A DNA stretch of 6,758 nucleotides. Origin: an uncultured Clostridia bacterium (GTDB lineage Bacteria > Bacillota > Clostridia > Oscillospirales > Acutalibacteraceae). This document shows positions 1 to 6,059 of this stretch, one piece after another. Position 1 is the first letter of the stretch. Each line of letters opens with the position of its first letter. The notes under the pieces are model-generated. The model had not been told where the DNA came from. It searched no databases and worked only from the letters and a program-made list of their open reading frames with translations. A program made the position numbers and the translations under genes. The DNA is taken from NCBI GenBank assembly GCA_937895645.1, contig CALBKQ010000175.1, positions 1 to 6,758 on the forward strand, given 5' to 3'.

Positions 1-95
1 TTCACTAATTGTGAAAATAAAGCATAAACAACTGAACACAATGGTGTAGCGATAAATAAACCAATAAGACCACCTATACTACCACCAACAGTAAC
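1..95 (-). other. AI-2E/PerM-family transporter C-terminal fragment joined in frame to uvrA
   Basis: Continuing the uvrA frame past residue 426 gives SIGGLIGLFIATP followed by LCSVVYALFSQLV, a hydrophobic segment foreign to UvrA, where a stretch like KNIxEVTxMS is expected. The pattern VGG-x-(L/I)-x-G-x2-G-(L/M)-x3-(V/T)P-x4-(V/I)(V/I)Y-x-L is that of the last transmembrane helix of AI-2E/PerM-type transporters, remembered from the family and not aligned here. The residues VTVGG (positions 81-95) fit both proteins, so the crossover cannot be placed more finely than that. Only about 26 foreign codons are present before the edge. Base composition matches the rest of the window, so the donor could be another locus of the same genome. 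An assembly misjoin at a short shared word is the likeliest cause; a true gene fusion is the alternative. Confidence 0.7.
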
Positions 96-1358
96 AGAAA
101 GTATTTCCGGTTTAAGACGGGTTCCGTTACAATCAGGACATTTACAAGCGGTCATAACTTGTTCAATTTCCCATCTTGCCCAATCACTTGTAGTCTCTTT
201 ATATCGGCGCTCAAGATTGTTGATAACACCTTCAAATTCTGACACATATGACCCTGCACCATAAAGTGTAGGTCTTGTCATTTTTAATTTTGAATCTGTA
301 CCATAAAGAATGGCATTTACGCCGTCTTCTGAAATATCTTTAATAGGTGTCTTAAGTGTGAACCCGAATTGTTTACCAAGAGCTGTGTAGTACATTCCTG
401 CTATTGAGCCTTTTTCTGCTTTACTCCAACCGCTTGCGCAGATACCACCATCAGCAATAGACAAGTTTTTATTCGGGATTACCAGGTCAGGATTAACCTT
501 CATAAAAGTGCCTAAACCCGTACAAGTCTGACAAGCACCATAAGGATTATTAAAAGAAAACATTCTTGGTGAGAGTTCATCCATACTTATTCCGTGTTCA
601 GGACATGCATAATTAAGTGAATAAAGATATTCTTTATCACCAATAACATCAATTATTACATTACCGCCTGAATGGCTCGTTGTGGTTTCTATGGAATCTG
701 CAAGACGGGTTCTTATACTATCTTTTACAACAAGTCGGTCAACTATAATTTCAATAGTATGCTTATATGTTTTGGGAAGTTTCATATCTTCAACTAGCTC
801 TGTAACTTCACCGTCAATTCTTGCCCTTACAAAACCTGCTTTTAACGCATTTGCAAGTTCCTTTGCGTGTTCGCCTTTTTTACCACGGACTACTGGTGAT
901 AATATCTGGAATTTTGTACCCTCAGGCATACTCATAATACTGTCAACAATCTGGTCAACAGTTTGTTGTTTTATTTCTCTGCCACAAACGGGACAATGAG
1001 GAATACCAATTCTTGCGTATAAAAGACGCAAATAGTCATAAATCTCCGTAACAGTACCTACGGTTGAACGGGGATTTTTTGATGTTGTTTTCTGGTCGAT
1101 TGAAATTGCAGGTGAAAGACCTTCAATTGATTCCACGTTCGGTTTTTCCATCTGCCCTAAGAACATTCTTGCATAAGAAGACAACGACTCTATATAGCGT
1201 CTTTGACCTTCTGCATAAATTGTATCAAATGCCAAAGATGATTTACCTGAACCTGACAGTCCTGTTAAAACTATAAGTTTATCGCGTGGTATTTCTACAT
1301 CTATGTTTTTAAGATTATTCTCTTTTGCACCTTTAATAATAATTTTATCGTGTGTCAT
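1..1358 (-). CDS. uvrA: Excinuclease ABC subunit A, N-terminal part only; chimeric at its 3' end
   Basis: UvrA is the damage-scanning ATPase of nucleotide excision repair; it forms a UvrA2-UvrB complex on DNA and hands the lesion to UvrB. The frame opens at ATG 1356-1358 (MTHDKIIIKGAKENNL) and runs to the left edge without a stop. Walker A of the first ABC domain (GLSGSGKS) is at residues 33-40. It is followed by the family block RRYIESLSSYARMFLGQ and a CPVCG motif at 122-126. The zinc module is C252-x2-H255-x20-C276-x2-C279, with His where E. coli UvrA has its second Cys. The block CPDCNGTRLKPE just precedes the break. UvrA identity holds to about residue 426 (position 81). The last ~26 codons are not UvrA. 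A full protein has about 940 residues, so the first ABC signature, Walker B and the whole second ABC domain are absent. The start is supported by GGAG at 1365-1368, six bases upstream, inside the end of uvrB, so translation is probably coupled. The UvrA call is certain; the gene as drawn is probably not a real molecule. Confidence 0.95.
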   Translation of the reverse strand, partial: MTHDKIIIKGAKENNLKNIDVEIPRDKLIVLTGLSGSGKSSLAFDTIYAEGQRRYIESLSSYARMFLGQMEKPNVESIEGLSPAISIDQKTTSKNPRSTVGTVTEIYDYLRLLYARIGIPHCPVCGREIKQQTVDQIVDSIMSMPEGTKFQILSPVVRGKKGEHAKELANALKAGFVRARIDGEVTELVEDMKLPKTYKHTIEIIVDRLVVKDSIRTRLADSIETTTSHSGGNVIIDVIGDKEYLYSLNYACPEHGISMDELSPRMFSFNNPYGACQTCTGLGTFMKVNPDLVIPNKNLSIADGGICASGWSKAEKGSIAGMYYTALGKQFGFTLKTPIKDISEDGVNAILYGTDSKLKMTRPTLYGAGSYVSEFEGVINNLERRYKETTSDWARWEIEQVMTACKCPDCNGTRLKPEILSVTVGGSIGGLIGLFIATPLCSVVYALFSQLV

Positions 1359-3305
1359 TTATTTCTCCAATTTTAGTTTTTCGATTTTATCTCTTAAATA
1401 TGCAGCATGTTCAAATTCAAGAATTTTTGCCGCTGCTTTCATTTCTTCTGTAAGTCTTACAATGAGTTTCTGTTTTTCATCACGGCTCATTCGTTTCTTA
1501 CCAGTTTTATCACGACTTGAAATTTCAAGTATTTCACGAACATCTTTTGTAATTGTCTGCGGAACAATACCATGTTCTTTATTATAAGCTATTTGTTTAT
1601 CACGTCTACGATATGTTTCTTCAACTGCTCGTTCCATTGATTTTGTTACAGTATCAGCATACATAATAACTTGTCCGTTAGCATTACGGGCAGCACGACC
1701 AATAATCTGTACAAGTGAAGTTTCAGAACGCAAAAATCCTTCTTTATCTGCATCAAGAATTGCAATAAGTGACACTTCTGGAATATCAAGACCTTCGCGA
1801 AGTAGATTGATACCCACAAGAACATCAAACTCACCTAATCGCAAGTCACGAATTAACTCCATACGCTCAATAGTATCAATATCGTAATGCATATATCTGA
1901 CTTTAATTCCATGTTGAGATAAATAATCAGTAAGATTTTCAGCCATTTTCTTTGTAAGTGTTGTTACAAGAACACGCTCTTTTTTCTCAATTCTAATATT
2001 GATTTCTGATATTAAATCATCAATTTGCCCTTCAGTACCACGCACTGAAATTTCAGGGTCAAGAAGACCTGTTGGTCTGATAACCTGTTCTGCAACCTGA
2101 ACACTCTTTTCAGCTTCAAAGGGTCCTGGAGTTGCACTGACAAATATTTTTTGATAAGTTTTACTATAAAATTCATCAAAAGTAAGTGGTCTGTTATCAT
2201 AAGCAGATGGTAAACGGAATCCAAAATTAATAAGACTTTCTTTTCTTGAACGGTCACCGCCGTACATACCCCGAACTTGCGGTAAAGTTACGTGAGATTC
2301 GTCAACAAAAAGCACGTAATCATCAGGGAAATAGTCAAGTAATGTAAATGGTGGTTCACCTGATTTTCTGCCTGACATAATTGCAGAATAATTTTCAATA
2401 CCTTTACAAAAACCTGTTTCACGTAACATTTCCATATCATATTCAGTTCTTTGACGAATGCGCTGTGCTTCTATAAGTTTTCCTTGTTTTTCAAATTCAG
2501 CAACCTGCAATTCCATCTCATTATTGATTTTTTCAAGCGCTTCTTCCATCTTTTCAGGAGAAACTACGTAATGTGATGCAGGGTAAATTGCCACATGAGA
2601 TACAACATTTTTAACAGCGCCTGTCAATGCGTTTATTTCACTTATTCTGTCAATTTCGTCACCAAAAAATTCTACTCTTATTGCAGTATCATTTGAATAT
2701 ACAGGAAAAATCTCGACAATATCTCCCCTTACCCTGAACTTATTACGAATAAAGTTAATATCGTTACGCTCATATTGAATTTCAACAAGTTTTGAAATTA
2801 AGTCATCACGACTTTTTTCCATACCAGTACGCAAGGAAATAACCATAGACTTGTAATCTATTGGGTCACCCAAAGAATAAATACAAGAAACACTTGCAAC
2901 AATTATTACATCGCGTCTTTCAGATAATGCCGATGTTGCTGAATGGCGTAATTTATCAATTTCGTCATTGATTGAAGAATCTTTTTCAATATAAGTATCT
3001 GTTGTAGCAATATACGCTTCAGGTTGATAATAATCATAATATGAAACAAAATATTCAACTGCATTTTCAGGAAAAAACTCCTTAAACTCTGCGCAAAGTT
3101 GACCTGCAAGTGTTTTATTATGAGCAAGTACAAGCGTAGGCCTGTTAAGTTTTGCAATAATATTAGCCATAGTGAATGTCTTACCGGAGCCTGTCACACC
3201 CAGCAAAGTTTGTTCTTTATAGCCTTTATTGACACCATCAACAAGTTTCTGTATAGCTTGTGGTTGGTCACCTGTAGGTTTATAATCACTCACTAACTTA
3301 AACAT
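1359..3305 (-). CDS. uvrB: Excinuclease ABC subunit B (DNA damage recognition helicase)
   Basis: UvrB receives the damaged site from UvrA, verifies it by threading one strand behind its beta-hairpin, and recruits UvrC for incision. The protein has 648 residues from ATG 3303-3305, slightly short of the usual 655-675. Visible motifs, in order, are the N-terminal block YKPTGDQPQAI, Walker A GVTGSGKT at 36-43, the tyrosine-rich beta-hairpin region YYDYYQPEAYI at roughly 90-105, the DESH helicase motif II (VLFVDESHV) near 335, the GMYGGDRSRK block after it, LREGLDIPEV and helicase motif VI QIIGRAARN around 535-545. A C-terminal UVR domain (EEMKAAAKILEFEHAAYLRD) binds UvrC or UvrA. An in-frame ATG 18 bases upstream (3321-3323) is rejected: it has no ribosome binding site, its extra residues (MCERYY) are not family-like, and it lies inside the LexA box. 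uvrB is the first gene of a uvrB-uvrA operon with no spacer between them, and a LexA-controlled promoter precedes it. No key residue seems to be missing. Confidence 0.98.
   Translation of the reverse strand: MFKLVSDYKPTGDQPQAIQKLVDGVNKGYKEQTLLGVTGSGKTFTMANIIAKLNRPTLVLAHNKTLAGQLCAEFKEFFPENAVEYFVSYYDYYQPEAYIATTDTYIEKDSSINDEIDKLRHSATSALSERRDVIIVASVSCIYSLGDPIDYKSMVISLRTGMEKSRDDLISKLVEIQYERNDINFIRNKFRVRGDIVEIFPVYSNDTAIRVEFFGDEIDRISEINALTGAVKNVVSHVAIYPASHYVVSPEKMEEALEKINNEMELQVAEFEKQGKLIEAQRIRQRTEYDMEMLRETGFCKGIENYSAIMSGRKSGEPPFTLLDYFPDDYVLFVDESHVTLPQVRGMYGGDRSRKESLINFGFRLPSAYDNRPLTFDEFYSKTYQKIFVSATPGPFEAEKSVQVAEQVIRPTGLLDPEISVRGTEGQIDDLISEINIRIEKKERVLVTTLTKKMAENLTDYLSQHGIKVRYMHYDIDTIERMELIRDLRLGEFDVLVGINLLREGLDIPEVSLIAILDADKEGFLRSETSLVQIIGRAARNANGQVIMYADTVTKSMERAVEETYRRRDKQIAYNKEHGIVPQTITKDVREILEISSRDKTGKKRMSRDEKQKLIVRLTEEMKAAAKILEFEHAAYLRDKIEKLKLEK
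1365..1368 (-). promoter_or_regulatory. Ribosome binding site of uvrA inside the uvrB 3' end
   Basis: On the minus strand GGAG lies six bases before the uvrA ATG and within the last codons of uvrB. The uvrB TAA (1359-1361) is directly followed by the uvrA ATG (1356-1358) with no bases between. This fixes the uvrA start and suggests that ribosomes finishing uvrB feed uvrA. Confidence 0.75.
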
Positions 3306-3311
3306 ATAATA

Positions 3312-3317
3312 CCTCTC
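3312..3317 (-). promoter_or_regulatory. Ribosome binding site of uvrB, decides the start
   Basis: GAGAGG on the minus strand sits six bases before ATG 3303-3305. The next ATG upstream (3321-3323) has only AT-rich sequence with no purine-rich block before it. This selects the 648-residue UvrB over a 654-residue version. The site abuts the LexA operator, sharing one base with it. Confidence 0.8.
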
Positions 3318-3330
3318 GCACATTTGTTCG
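3317..3330 (-). promoter_or_regulatory. LexA (DinR-type) SOS box of uvrBA
   Basis: Read on the minus strand the site is CGAACAAATGTGCG. The Gram-positive SOS box is the palindrome CGAAC-N4-GTTCG. The left arm is perfect and the right arm differs at one base (GTGCG for GTTCG). The site lies just downstream of the -10 element and covers the expected transcription start (about 3328), a classic place for a repressor. LexA bound here would block RNA polymerase, and RecA-stimulated LexA cleavage after DNA damage would release uvrBA. uvrB is a known SOS gene in Bacillus subtilis, so site and gene agree. Confidence 0.82.
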
Positions 3331-3334
3331 TCTT

Positions 3335-3363
3335 ATTATACAACAAACAATAAATAAAATCAA
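3335..3363 (-). promoter_or_regulatory. Sigma-A-type promoter of uvrBA
   Basis: On the minus strand a -35 element TTGATT (3358-3363, 4 of 6 to consensus) is separated by exactly 17 bases from a perfect -10 element TATAAT (3335-3340). Transcription should begin near 3328, giving a leader of about 20 bases before the uvrB ATG, which contains the LexA box and the ribosome binding site. Confidence 0.8.
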
Positions 3364-3376
3364 CATTATCACAAAA

Positions 3377-3400
3377 ATATTTGCATAAAAATCATATAGA
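3377..3400 (+). promoter_or_regulatory. Possible sporulation (sigma-E-like) promoter of spmAB
   Basis: In B. subtilis spmAB is read in the mother cell by sigma-E. On the plus strand ATATTT (3377-3382) resembles the sigma-E -35 core, and CATATAGA (3393-3400) partly resembles a CATACA-type -10 core (5 of 8). A start near 3407 would leave room for the ribosome binding site at 3413. The match is incomplete, the spacing looks short, and such words occur by chance in AT-rich DNA. No better sigma-A promoter was seen on this strand, but this is only a candidate. Confidence 0.22.
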
Positions 3401-3412
3401 AATCATTATTTT

Positions 3413-3416
3413 GAGG
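3413..3416 (+). promoter_or_regulatory. Ribosome binding site of spmA
   Basis: GAGG lies eight bases before the first ATG (3425) and eleven before the second (3428), so the first ATG of the ATG-ATG pair is preferred. Confidence 0.6.
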
Positions 3417-3424
3417 TTGCTGTT

Positions 3425-4009
3425 ATGATGAATTATATATGGATTGCAATTATATTCTTTTCGGTAATAACTTCAGTATTAAACGGTACAGCAAAAGAGC
3501 TTTCGACAAGTATAATTACAAGTGGTAATACCGCAGTTGATTTGTGTTTTTCCCTTTTAGGAACATTCTGTTTATGGAATGGTTTAATGAATGTTGCTGA
3601 AAAATCCGGTTTATCACAAGCATTTGCAAAATTAACTGCACCTATTCTTTGTAAAATCTTCAAAGGATTAAATAAAAATAGCGATGCAATTTTACCAATT
3701 AGTCTTAATATTACTTCAAATCTTTTGGGTTTATCAAATGCAGCTACACCCATAGGAATTGAAGCTATGAAAAAACTTGCAAAAGAGAATACAGACAAAT
3801 CAACACCAAGTAATAATATGGTTTTGTTTGTTGTTATGAACTCGGCGGCATTAAGATTAATCCCTTCAACAATTTCATCAATCCGTGCAAACCACGGGTC
3901 TGTGAATCCATTAGAAATAACTGTGCCATCAATACTTACATCAATTTGTGCGTTAACAGTTGGTATTACAATAACAAAAATACTTGAAAGGTTTTTTAAG
4001 CATGAATAA
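3425..4009 (+). CDS. spmA: Spore maturation protein A
   Basis: SpmA is an integral membrane protein of the nucleoside-recognition/Gate domain family. In Bacillus and Clostridium it acts with SpmB during sporulation, where loss of either gives spores with an over-hydrated, less heat-resistant core; the molecular activity and any transported substrate are not established. The 194 residues match the usual length. Visible features are an N-terminal hydrophobic helix (IWIAIIFFSVITSV, 5-18) followed by NG, the LLGTFCLWNGLMNVAEKSGL segment (45-64), the family block NLLGLSNAATPIGIEAM near 100-115, and the region FVVMNSAALRLIPSTISSIR with GSVNP after it (about 136-162). A last hydrophobic helix lies near the C-terminus. 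The gene is read away from uvrBA and overlaps spmB by 8 bases, so the two form an operon. It keeps all blocks expected of a working protein, which supports a spore-forming host. Confidence 0.93.
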   Translation: MMNYIWIAIIFFSVITSVLNGTAKELSTSIITSGNTAVDLCFSLLGTFCLWNGLMNVAEKSGLSQAFAKLTAPILCKIFKGLNKNSDAILPISLNITSNLLGLSNAATPIGIEAMKKLAKENTDKSTPSNNMVLFVVMNSAALRLIPSTISSIRANHGSVNPLEITVPSILTSICALTVGITITKILERFFKHE

Positions 4010-4523
4010 TTTTTCAGATTATATTTTGCCAATATTTGTACTTTTAATAATAGGATTTGGTGCATATAAAAAAGTTGATGTATTTGGTACTTTTATTGAT
4101 GGTGCAAAAAATGGGTTTAATGTTTTTTTATCCATTCTTCCCTCTTTAACCGCACTATTCCTTGCAGTTCAGATGCTAAAATCATCACAAAGTATTGAAA
4201 TAATCACAAAGTTACTTACACCTGTTGCAGATTTACTTAAAATACCACCAGAAACGCTTCCTATGTGCATACTATCACCAATTTCTGGTGGTGGTTCATT
4301 AAGTGTTTATGAGTCAATTATCAGCGAATATGGACCTGATTCTTATATTGGAAGAACAGCATCAGTTATGATGGGGTCAACAGAAACAACATTTTATGCA
4401 ATTACAGTATATTACGGTGCAGTTGGCATAAAAAAAATACGACACACAGCTTTATCTTCACTGTGTGCCGATTTTACAAGTTTTATTTTAGCGGGAATAA
4501 TCGTAAGATTATTTTTCTATTAA
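4002..4523 (+). CDS. spmB: Spore maturation protein B
   Basis: SpmB is the partner of SpmA, a related Gate-domain membrane protein needed for spore core dehydration. The chosen start, ATG 4002, gives 173 residues beginning MNNFSDYILPIFVLL, which fits family N-termini and a usual length of about 175. A TTG at 3984 would add six residues (MKGFLS) but is the less likely start. AAAGG at 3987-3991 lies ten bases before the ATG. The start overlaps the spmA end (ATGAATAA), which indicates translational coupling. Family blocks seen are GAYKKVDVFGTFIDGAKNGF (20-39), IPPETLPMCIL followed by SGGGSLSVYE (about 80-102), the highly conserved GPDSYIGRTASVMMGSTETTFY (about 107-128) and GAVGIKKIRH (about 133-142). 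The 3' end overlaps the gpmI 3' end by 15 bases on the other strand, and codons for GIKKIRHTALSSLCAD also form a terminator for the opposite strand. Confidence 0.94.
   Translation: MNNFSDYILPIFVLLIIGFGAYKKVDVFGTFIDGAKNGFNVFLSILPSLTALFLAVQMLKSSQSIEIITKLLTPVADLLKIPPETLPMCILSPISGGGSLSVYESIISEYGPDSYIGRTASVMMGSTETTFYAITVYYGAVGIKKIRHTALSSLCADFTSFILAGIIVRLFFY
4430..4470 (-). terminator. Intrinsic terminator of tpiA-gpmI, embedded in spmB
   Basis: On the minus strand CGGCACACAG (4461-4470) pairs with CTGTGTGTCG (4440-4449) across an 11-base loop, a 10-pair stem with one G-U wobble. It is followed by TA and then eight T (4430-4437). This is a textbook rho-independent terminator, about 40 bases beyond the gpmI stop codon. 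On the plus strand the wobble becomes an A-C mismatch and the following bases are only patchily T-rich, so the direction is clear. The T run is the reverse of codons for the conserved Lys-Lys of SpmB. Confidence 0.75.
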
Positions 4524-6044
4524 GGAAACACCATTCATTTCTTTTGGAATGTCAAGTCCCATAATGTCAAGCATTGTTGGAGAAAGGTCGCAAAGTTTAC
4601 CGCCATCTTTTTTCAGAGTACATTCTTTACCAACAACTACAAGAGGAACTGGGTTTGTTGTATGTGCTGTAAATGGAGAACCATCATCTTCATACATCTT
4701 ATCTGCATTACCGTGGTCAGCTGTAATAAGGATTACACCATCCATCTTTTCTACTGCATCAACAAGCTTACCAACACATTCATCAACTGCTTCAACTGCT
4801 TTAACAGCAGCATCAAAAATACCAGTATGACCAACCATATCACAGTTAGCGTAGTTTAGGATTACAACATCATATTTACCACTTAAAATCTGTTCACAAG
4901 CAGCATCACAAACTTCGTAAGCACTCATTTCAGGTTTTAAGTCAAATGTTGAAATTTTTGGTGAGTCAATAAGAACTCTGTCTTCACCTGGGTAAACTTT
5001 TTCTTCGCCACCATTATAGAAGAATGTTACATGAGCATACTTCTGTGTTTCAGCAATACGAAGTTGAGTTTTACCAAGTTTAGAAAGATACTCACCCATT
5101 GTATTTGTAAGAGCTTCAGGCTTATATGCAACATTTACATTTGGCATTTCAGCATCATACTGAGTCATGCATACATAGTAAAGTGGGAAGAATGACTTTC
5201 TTTCAAATCCTGTAAAATCAGGGTCAACAAAAGTTCTTGTGATTTCTCTTGCTCTGTCAGGACGGAAGTTGAAGAAGATTACTGAATCATTAGCAGAGAT
5301 TGCATCTGCACCACTAACAACTGTTGGCATTACAAATTCATCAGTAAGATATTTACCGTCTTCGTCAATAGTTTCATATGACTTTTTAACTGCTTCAAGT
5401 GCAGAAGCAGTTGCAATACCCTCACGGTTAACCATTGCATTATAAGCCATACCAACTCTATCCCACATATTGTCACGGTCCATAGCATAAAATCTACCCA
5501 TAACAGTAGCAATTTTTCCTACGCCGATTTCTGCGAGTTTTTCTTCGAGTTCTTTAATAAAGTCAACACCTGAACTTGGTGGAACGTCACGACCATCAAG
5601 TAAAGCGTGAACGAATACTTTATCAAGACCATTTTTCTTTGCAAGTTCAATAAGAGCGTATAAATGTGTGTTATGGCTATGAACACCACCATCTGAAAGA
5701 AGACCAATCAAATGAAGTGCAGAATCGTTTTTCTTGCAATTCTCAATGGCACCCATAAACACATCGTTTTCAAAGAAATCGCCATCCATAATTGACTTTG
5801 TGATTCGGGTAAGTTCTTGATAAACAACACGACCTGCACCGATGTTTGTATGGCCAACTTCAGAGTTACCCATCTGACCATCAGGAAGGCCAACATCCAT
5901 ACCTGATGCACCGATATAAGTCATTGGATTGTTCTTAAAAATTTCGTCGAGTCTTGGTGTGTTTGCCGCAGTGATAGCATTACCATAATCACTTGGGTTA
6001 TAACCAAAACCATCCATAATACATAAAACTACAGGTTTTTTCAT
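4509..6044 (-). CDS. gpmI: 2,3-bisphosphoglycerate-independent phosphoglycerate mutase
   Basis: This cytoplasmic enzyme interconverts 3- and 2-phosphoglycerate in lower glycolysis and gluconeogenesis, using two Mn2+ ions and a phosphoserine intermediate. The 511 residues match the family length. Visible active-site parts are the metal ligand D11 in IMDGFG, the catalytic S61 in GQMGNSEVGHTNIGAGR, the substrate-binding H122 in SDGGVHSHN and R152-D153 in DGRDVPP, and the RFYAMDRD and FNFRPDRARE blocks. The second metal-ligand set follows: NCDMVGHTG near 400, TADHGNAD near 440 and AHTTNPVP near 460. All expected residues are present. The enzyme is typical of spore formers, where its Mn2+ and pH dependence is thought to let 3-phosphoglycerate accumulate in spores. 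The start has a good ribosome binding site. The gene follows tpiA by 15 bases in the same operon and overlaps spmB at its end. Confidence 0.98.
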   Translation of the reverse strand: MKKPVVLCIMDGFGYNPSDYGNAITAANTPRLDEIFKNNPMTYIGASGMDVGLPDGQMGNSEVGHTNIGAGRVVYQELTRITKSIMDGDFFENDVFMGAIENCKKNDSALHLIGLLSDGGVHSHNTHLYALIELAKKNGLDKVFVHALLDGRDVPPSSGVDFIKELEEKLAEIGVGKIATVMGRFYAMDRDNMWDRVGMAYNAMVNREGIATASALEAVKKSYETIDEDGKYLTDEFVMPTVVSGADAISANDSVIFFNFRPDRAREITRTFVDPDFTGFERKSFFPLYYVCMTQYDAEMPNVNVAYKPEALTNTMGEYLSKLGKTQLRIAETQKYAHVTFFYNGGEEKVYPGEDRVLIDSPKISTFDLKPEMSAYEVCDAACEQILSGKYDVVILNYANCDMVGHTGIFDAAVKAVEAVDECVGKLVDAVEKMDGVILITADHGNADKMYEDDGSPFTAHTTNPVPLVVVGKECTLKKDGGKLCDLSPTMLDIMGLDIPKEMNGVSLIEK

Positions 6045-6049
6045 TTAAG

Positions 6050-6057
6050 TCACCTTT
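6050..6057 (-). promoter_or_regulatory. Ribosome binding site of gpmI
   Basis: AAAGGTGA on the minus strand lies five bases before ATG 6042-6044, in the 15-base gap after the tpiA stop. It supports the chosen start. No promoter fits in the gap, so gpmI depends on read-through from tpiA. Confidence 0.75.
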
Positions 6058-6059
6058 AA

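Noticed and set aside
682..1587. Plus-strand open frames of 70 to 105 codons opposite uvrA and uvrB
   Set aside because: All are opposite well-identified genes, have low-complexity Ser/Phe/Leu-rich translations and carry no independent support.
3306..3323. Six-residue longer UvrB from ATG 3321-3323
   Set aside because: It has no binding site, the start lies in the LexA operator, and the added residues are unlike the family.
3984..4001. TTG start for a longer SpmB
   Set aside because: ATG 4002 gives the family-like N-terminus and overlaps the spmA stop as coupled genes do; the TTG lies just before the probable binding site of the ATG.
3433..4065. Open frame of 210 codons on the minus strand opposite spmA
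   Set aside because: It lies almost wholly opposite spmA, whose family identity is clear. Its translation resembles no family I know, it has no ribosome binding site I could see, and long antisense frames arise easily opposite genes with this codon bias.
4440..4490. The spmB hairpin as a plus-strand terminator of spmAB
   Set aside because: It would cut the spmB message before its stop codon, has a mismatch on that strand, and is followed only by patchy T residues.
4532..4552. Small inverted repeat CATTC/GAATG after spmB as its terminator
   Set aside because: It has only about five pairs and no T run after it, and lies in the coding sequence of gpmI; not distinguishable from chance.
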